From positions 143,569 through 207,568 of the forward strand of contig NZ_WBVQ01000002.1 in NCBI RefSeq assembly GCF_008933165.1: a stretch of 64,000 nucleotides of DNA, written 5' to 3'. Source of the stretch: Phaeocystidibacter marisrubri. GTDB lineage: Bacteria; Bacteroidota; Bacteroidia; Flavobacteriales; Schleiferiaceae. Below, piece after piece: positions 61,741 through 64,000 of this stretch. The stretch's first letter is position 1; each line of letters begins with the position of its first letter. A model generated the notes under the pieces. That model saw only the letters and a program-made list of their open reading frames with translations, did not search any database and was not told where the DNA came from. A program made the translations under genes and the position numbers.

Positions 61741-62979
61741 AGTAACGGCGTAAGAGAACTTCACCTGAAGTGCGTTGAAGAAAGGGTCATTCTTTACTCG
61801 CTCCATGCGCTTTGACCTAGAAGGTTCATCGGCGTAATCATCGCAAACGCCTTGGAAGAGTTGATCGTGTGCTTCTTTGCTCAAAGACGGCCCTTCATAG
61901 TCTAGCACATCCAATATGAGCTTGGTTTCAAAAGGTTCTTCATCGGGAAAGTCGGGCAACCGGACAGTAGCATCCACAAAACTCAATCCGTGAATCTCCA
62001 TGGAATTTCTCAATTCCAATACTTCTACAATATCTCCATTTGCCAAAAAGCCTGCCCTACTCTTGCTCGGCAACCAGAAGTAGTTGTTTCTAACTACCAT
62101 GAGGTAATCTCCCGTTGCCACTCTGTCCTCTCTCCAATGAACTCTTGAACGAATCTGACGATTGTACATATTGGCTCGCTTGTTCGATCGAACAATGACC
62201 ACGACGTTCTCAAGACCTTCATTATTGGCGTTATTCAAGGCCTCTTCAATCATATAGCCATCGTATAATCGATGTACATCGGCTGTTTCTTCTATTTTGG
62301 GAGAAGACACATCCACTTGAAGTTGGCGGAGTTGCGTTGCATTCTTCAACACTCCAGATTCGGCAGCCTGACGCATGACCTCAGTGAGTTCTGCCAGGTA
62401 GACTTCCTTGCCGTAATATCCAAGAACTGTGGGGTCAAGCGCTGGCGACGTATCGTAATGTACAGGAGGAAGCTGGGCCGTGTCCCCAATCAGCATCAGC
62501 TTATTTCCCGAGCCCATCTGGACGAACATCAATAAATCCTCGAGTAGAGAGTTTCTCGAAACTTCAATGGTCGCATCGGAAATCATCGAAGCTTCATCCA
62601 CAATAAACAGGGTATTACTCGCTCTATTGGGACGAAGTCCAAACATCATCCCTCCCCCCGGTGAGCGCTGAGGAATGTAGATCGCCTTGTGAATGGTGTA
62701 GGCTCTTTCTCCGGAATAGCTCGCCATCACCTTTGCGGCTCGACCTGTAGGCGACAAGAGTACAGTTTTGAAATCGAGAGGAGGTAGCGTTTTGGTAAGA
62801 GATCGAACCAATGTCGTTTTCCCTGTACCCGCATAACCTTTTAATACGTACACCACATCCTTGCGGTCATCGCATAGAAATTCTGCCATTGAACCCAACG
62901 CGGCATCTTGATCCGACGTTGGTTCAAAAGGAAAGTTAGCACGAAGCTGATGCGCTATTTCAGAAGGTTTTACATCCAT
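61564..62979 (-). CDS. RecD/Dda-like superfamily 1B DNA helicase, insertion target of the island
   Basis: 471 residues. Motif I VYVLKGYAGTGKTTLVRSL (about 45-60), Ia LLSPTGRAAKVMA, motif II LFIVDEASMISD, motif III LMLIGDTAQLPPV, and in the C-terminus FSYAVTGHKAQGGQWKHVFI and YTAFTRSSEQVYLIGFP (motifs V and VI, UvrD_C_2 type). The two C-terminal motifs lie wholly or mostly inside the 180-bp repeat, so losing the repeat would inactivate the enzyme; the island supplies or preserves it. It should be a 5'-3' helicase in DNA repair or replication. Confidence 0.88.
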   Translation of the reverse strand: MDVKPSEIAHQLRANFPFEPTSDQDAALGSMAEFLCDDRKDVVYVLKGYAGTGKTTLVRSLTKTLPPLDFKTVLLSPTGRAAKVMASYSGERAYTIHKAIYIPQRSPGGGMMFGLRPNRASNTLFIVDEASMISDATIEVSRNSLLEDLLMFVQMGSGNKLMLIGDTAQLPPVHYDTSPALDPTVLGYYGKEVYLAELTEVMRQAAESGVLKNATQLRQLQVDVSSPKIEETADVHRLYDGYMIEEALNNANNEGLENVVVIVRSNKRANMYNRQIRSRVHWREDRVATGDYLMVVRNNYFWLPSKSRAGFLANGDIVEVLELRNSMEIHGLSFVDATVRLPDFPDEEPFETKLILDVLDYEGPSLSKEAHDQLFQGVCDDYADEPSRSKRMERVKNDPFFNALQVKFSYAVTGHKAQGGQWKHVFIEHPWLPEGEVDLEYLRWLYTAFTRSSEQVYLIGFPDDFFLHPPQ

Positions 62980-63046
62980 AGGAGAATCTTGGCAATTTAA
63001 GTGCCTCAGAAACCTTCTACCAACTTTATCCGTTGAAAAAAAATTG

Positions 63047-63054
63047 TAGTTTTG
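63047..63054 (+). promoter_or_regulatory. Predicted -7 box of the 63086 gene
   Basis: TAGTTTTG fits TAnnTTTG and lies 31 bp before the ATG. No clear -33 TTG is found at 19-21 nt. Confidence 0.45.
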
Positions 63055-63085
63055 TCAGCGTTCGAAAACCACTCTTATTAAGGCT

Positions 63086-63715
63086 ATGAACGGAAAAATC
63101 ATTCTTGCAATTCGCGCGGCGCTATTGCTTTTGGCAGTCTTCTTGTGTTTCAAGATCTATCGTGTGATCATGGAACCTATTGAATTTGAGAGAATTCAAA
63201 CGAAGCGTGAAAATGTAGCTAAGCAGCGTCTAGAGCTCATCCGCGATGCACAAAAGGTGTACAAAGGAATTTACGGAACATACGTTCCGAACTTGGACAA
63301 TCTTGTTGCTTTTGTAGACACCGGTATGGTGAACATCGAGGAACGCAAGGATTCCAGCTACATGGCTTACAGTAAGGTTTACCAAAAAGACATGTTGAAA
63401 GACACGGTCATTCGTCGTGTTATTGGTCAAGAATCCGTGAGAAGCAAGATGGACTTGTCTCCAGATTTCGACCCTATGGAAGAAATGTACTACGTTCCGT
63501 TCAATGAGAACAAAGTGCCTATTTCTTTGGAAGCTTCTCAAATCATGAAGAACCGTCAGTACATGCCGGTTTTCGAAGCGGCCATCAAAAACGAAGATCT
63601 CTTTGCCGATTACTACAAATCCGGCGAATATTCATACTTCCTCGATAAGCTGAAAAACGACTATTTGGCTATCGGATCACTCACAGAAGTTTCTTTGAGT
63701 GGTAACTGGAAATAA
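63086..63715 (+). CDS. Membrane-anchored hypothetical protein
   Basis: 209 residues with an N-terminal signal anchor (IRAALLLLAVFLCFKIYRVI). Residues about 28-110 (FERIQTKRENVAKQRLELIR, DAQKVYKGIYGTYVPNLDNL) resemble a pseudopilin-like or coiled-coil N-terminal helix, with the YGTYVPNLDNLVAF pattern seen after such helices. The rest is a mixed domain. No family assigned by me. It precedes the DUF3822-like gene, which begins 17 bp before its stop, a pairing I recall as common in Bacteroidota. Confidence 0.6.
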   Translation: MNGKIILAIRAALLLLAVFLCFKIYRVIMEPIEFERIQTKRENVAKQRLELIRDAQKVYKGIYGTYVPNLDNLVAFVDTGMVNIEERKDSSYMAYSKVYQKDMLKDTVIRRVIGQESVRSKMDLSPDFDPMEEMYYVPFNENKVPISLEASQIMKNRQYMPVFEAAIKNEDLFADYYKSGEYSYFLDKLKNDYLAIGSLTEVSLSGNWK

Positions 63716-64000
63716 TAGCATCATCACTCGCGGAGAATTTATTGACCCTGCGATTGAACAATTATCTTCGAAAGAAGGAGAACTGTCCATCTTCCAAGCG
63801 GGAGATGGACTTTCTTTTTCATTGGCACACAAGCCAACAGGTCGCATCGTTCTACTTGCTGAGTACGAACTCTCGTCTGATCCCAACGCTGTATTGGAAT
63901 TGCTCAAACAATTCAACGAACCTTTTGGGTCGTATAAAATGGGATGGAAAAGCAACCTGAACACGTGGATTCCCAAGGCACTGTTTGACGAAAGTAAGTT
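63699..64000 (+). CDS. DUF3822-like protein, partial (runs off right edge)
   Basis: The frame in register with GEFIDPAIEQLSSKEGELSIF, LSFSLAHKPTGRIVLLAEYE and GWKSNLNTWIPKALFDE, typical of the N-terminus of DUF3822 proteins, has no ATG. An upstream TGA (63696-63698) is followed directly by a GTG at 63699, so I take GTG as the start, overlapping the upstream gene by 17 bp. About 100 residues are inside the window. DUF3822 proteins have an actin/ASKHA-like fold by prediction; function unknown. Confidence 0.6.
   Translation, partial: MVTGNNSIITRGEFIDPAIEQLSSKEGELSIFQAGDGLSFSLAHKPTGRIVLLAEYELSSDPNAVLELLKQFNEPFGSYKMGWKSNLNTWIPKALFDESK

Noticed and set aside
1..64000. CRISPR arrays, tRNA or rRNA genes
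   Set aside because: No regularly spaced repeats, and no tRNA-like cloverleaf or rRNA sequence, were seen while reading both strands.

Overview
The window comes from the chromosome of a Bacteroidota bacterium, most likely a marine Flavobacteriales or Cryomorphaceae-like lineage. Seven proteins carry type IX secretion (T9SS) C-terminal sorting domains of type A or type B. Several promoters fit the Bacteroidota pattern (TTG, about 19-21 nt, TAnnTTTG), and Shine-Dalgarno sequences are scarce. The rpsF-rpsR-rplI set, a zinc-cysteine-free DnaX, YpdA and an IcmF-type mutase are also typical. I saw no tRNA, rRNA, CRISPR array, transposase or integrase. Coordinates were read by eye; similarity calls rest on motif recognition, not searches.

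Layout. 1-2263: a sulfur operon on the minus strand (OsmC-like protein, O-succinylhomoserine sulfhydrylase, YeeE/YedE transporter) behind a SAM-I riboswitch with its own terminator. 2.3-7.7 kb: envelope and secreted proteins plus an NYN-LOTUS protein. 7.8-9.8 kb: an ECF sigma factor coupled to a protein with an inner-membrane helix, a long linker and an outer-membrane barrel. 9.9-13.5 kb: two T9SS cargo proteins and a small lipoprotein. 13.6-19.4 kb: a polysaccharide cluster (Wzm/Wzt-type ABC exporter, two sulfotransferases, two GT2 glycosyltransferases) that suggests a sulfated surface glycan. 19.6-31.7 kb: two very large T9SS cargo proteins around a VanY-like peptidase and lipoproteins. 31.8-33.5 kb: dnaX, with the tau part displaced into another frame at an 11-base A run. 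34.1-35.4 kb: ribosomal proteins S6, S18 and L9. 35.4-43 kb: O-antigen ligase-like protein, a possible structured RNA, a thioesterase-like protein, exonuclease III, YpdA and a Pif1-type helicase. 43-51.5 kb: di-haem peroxidase, T9SS protein, ankyrin protein, IcmF, a secreted metallopeptidase-like protein and a DUF1761 protein. 51.5-55.5 kb: a five-gene operon combining DUF1549-like, DUF1501-like and haem-c-like proteins. 55.5-63 kb: yjjG and a RecD/Dda-like helicase, separated by a 5.1-kb island. 63.1-64 kb: a membrane-anchored protein and the start of a DUF3822-like gene.

Most unusual features. (1) The island at 56440-61560 lies between two 180-bp direct repeats that differ at one base. Each repeat is the 3' end of the helicase gene, so the island sits at that 3' end with the helicase intact and a displaced remnant beside yjjG. 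It holds a putative transcriptional regulator, divergent from a three-gene operon for a T9SS protein, a lipase-like hydrolase and a beta-propeller lipoprotein, with repeated palindromes between them. No recombinase is visible. (2) dnaX has an 11-A run followed at once by a stop; removing one A restores a 581-residue tau. (3) The sigma factor/two-membrane protein pair resembles the dual-membrane anti-sigma architecture described in Bacteroides. (4) A terminator-ended, rod-like RNA candidate lies at about 37430-37590.
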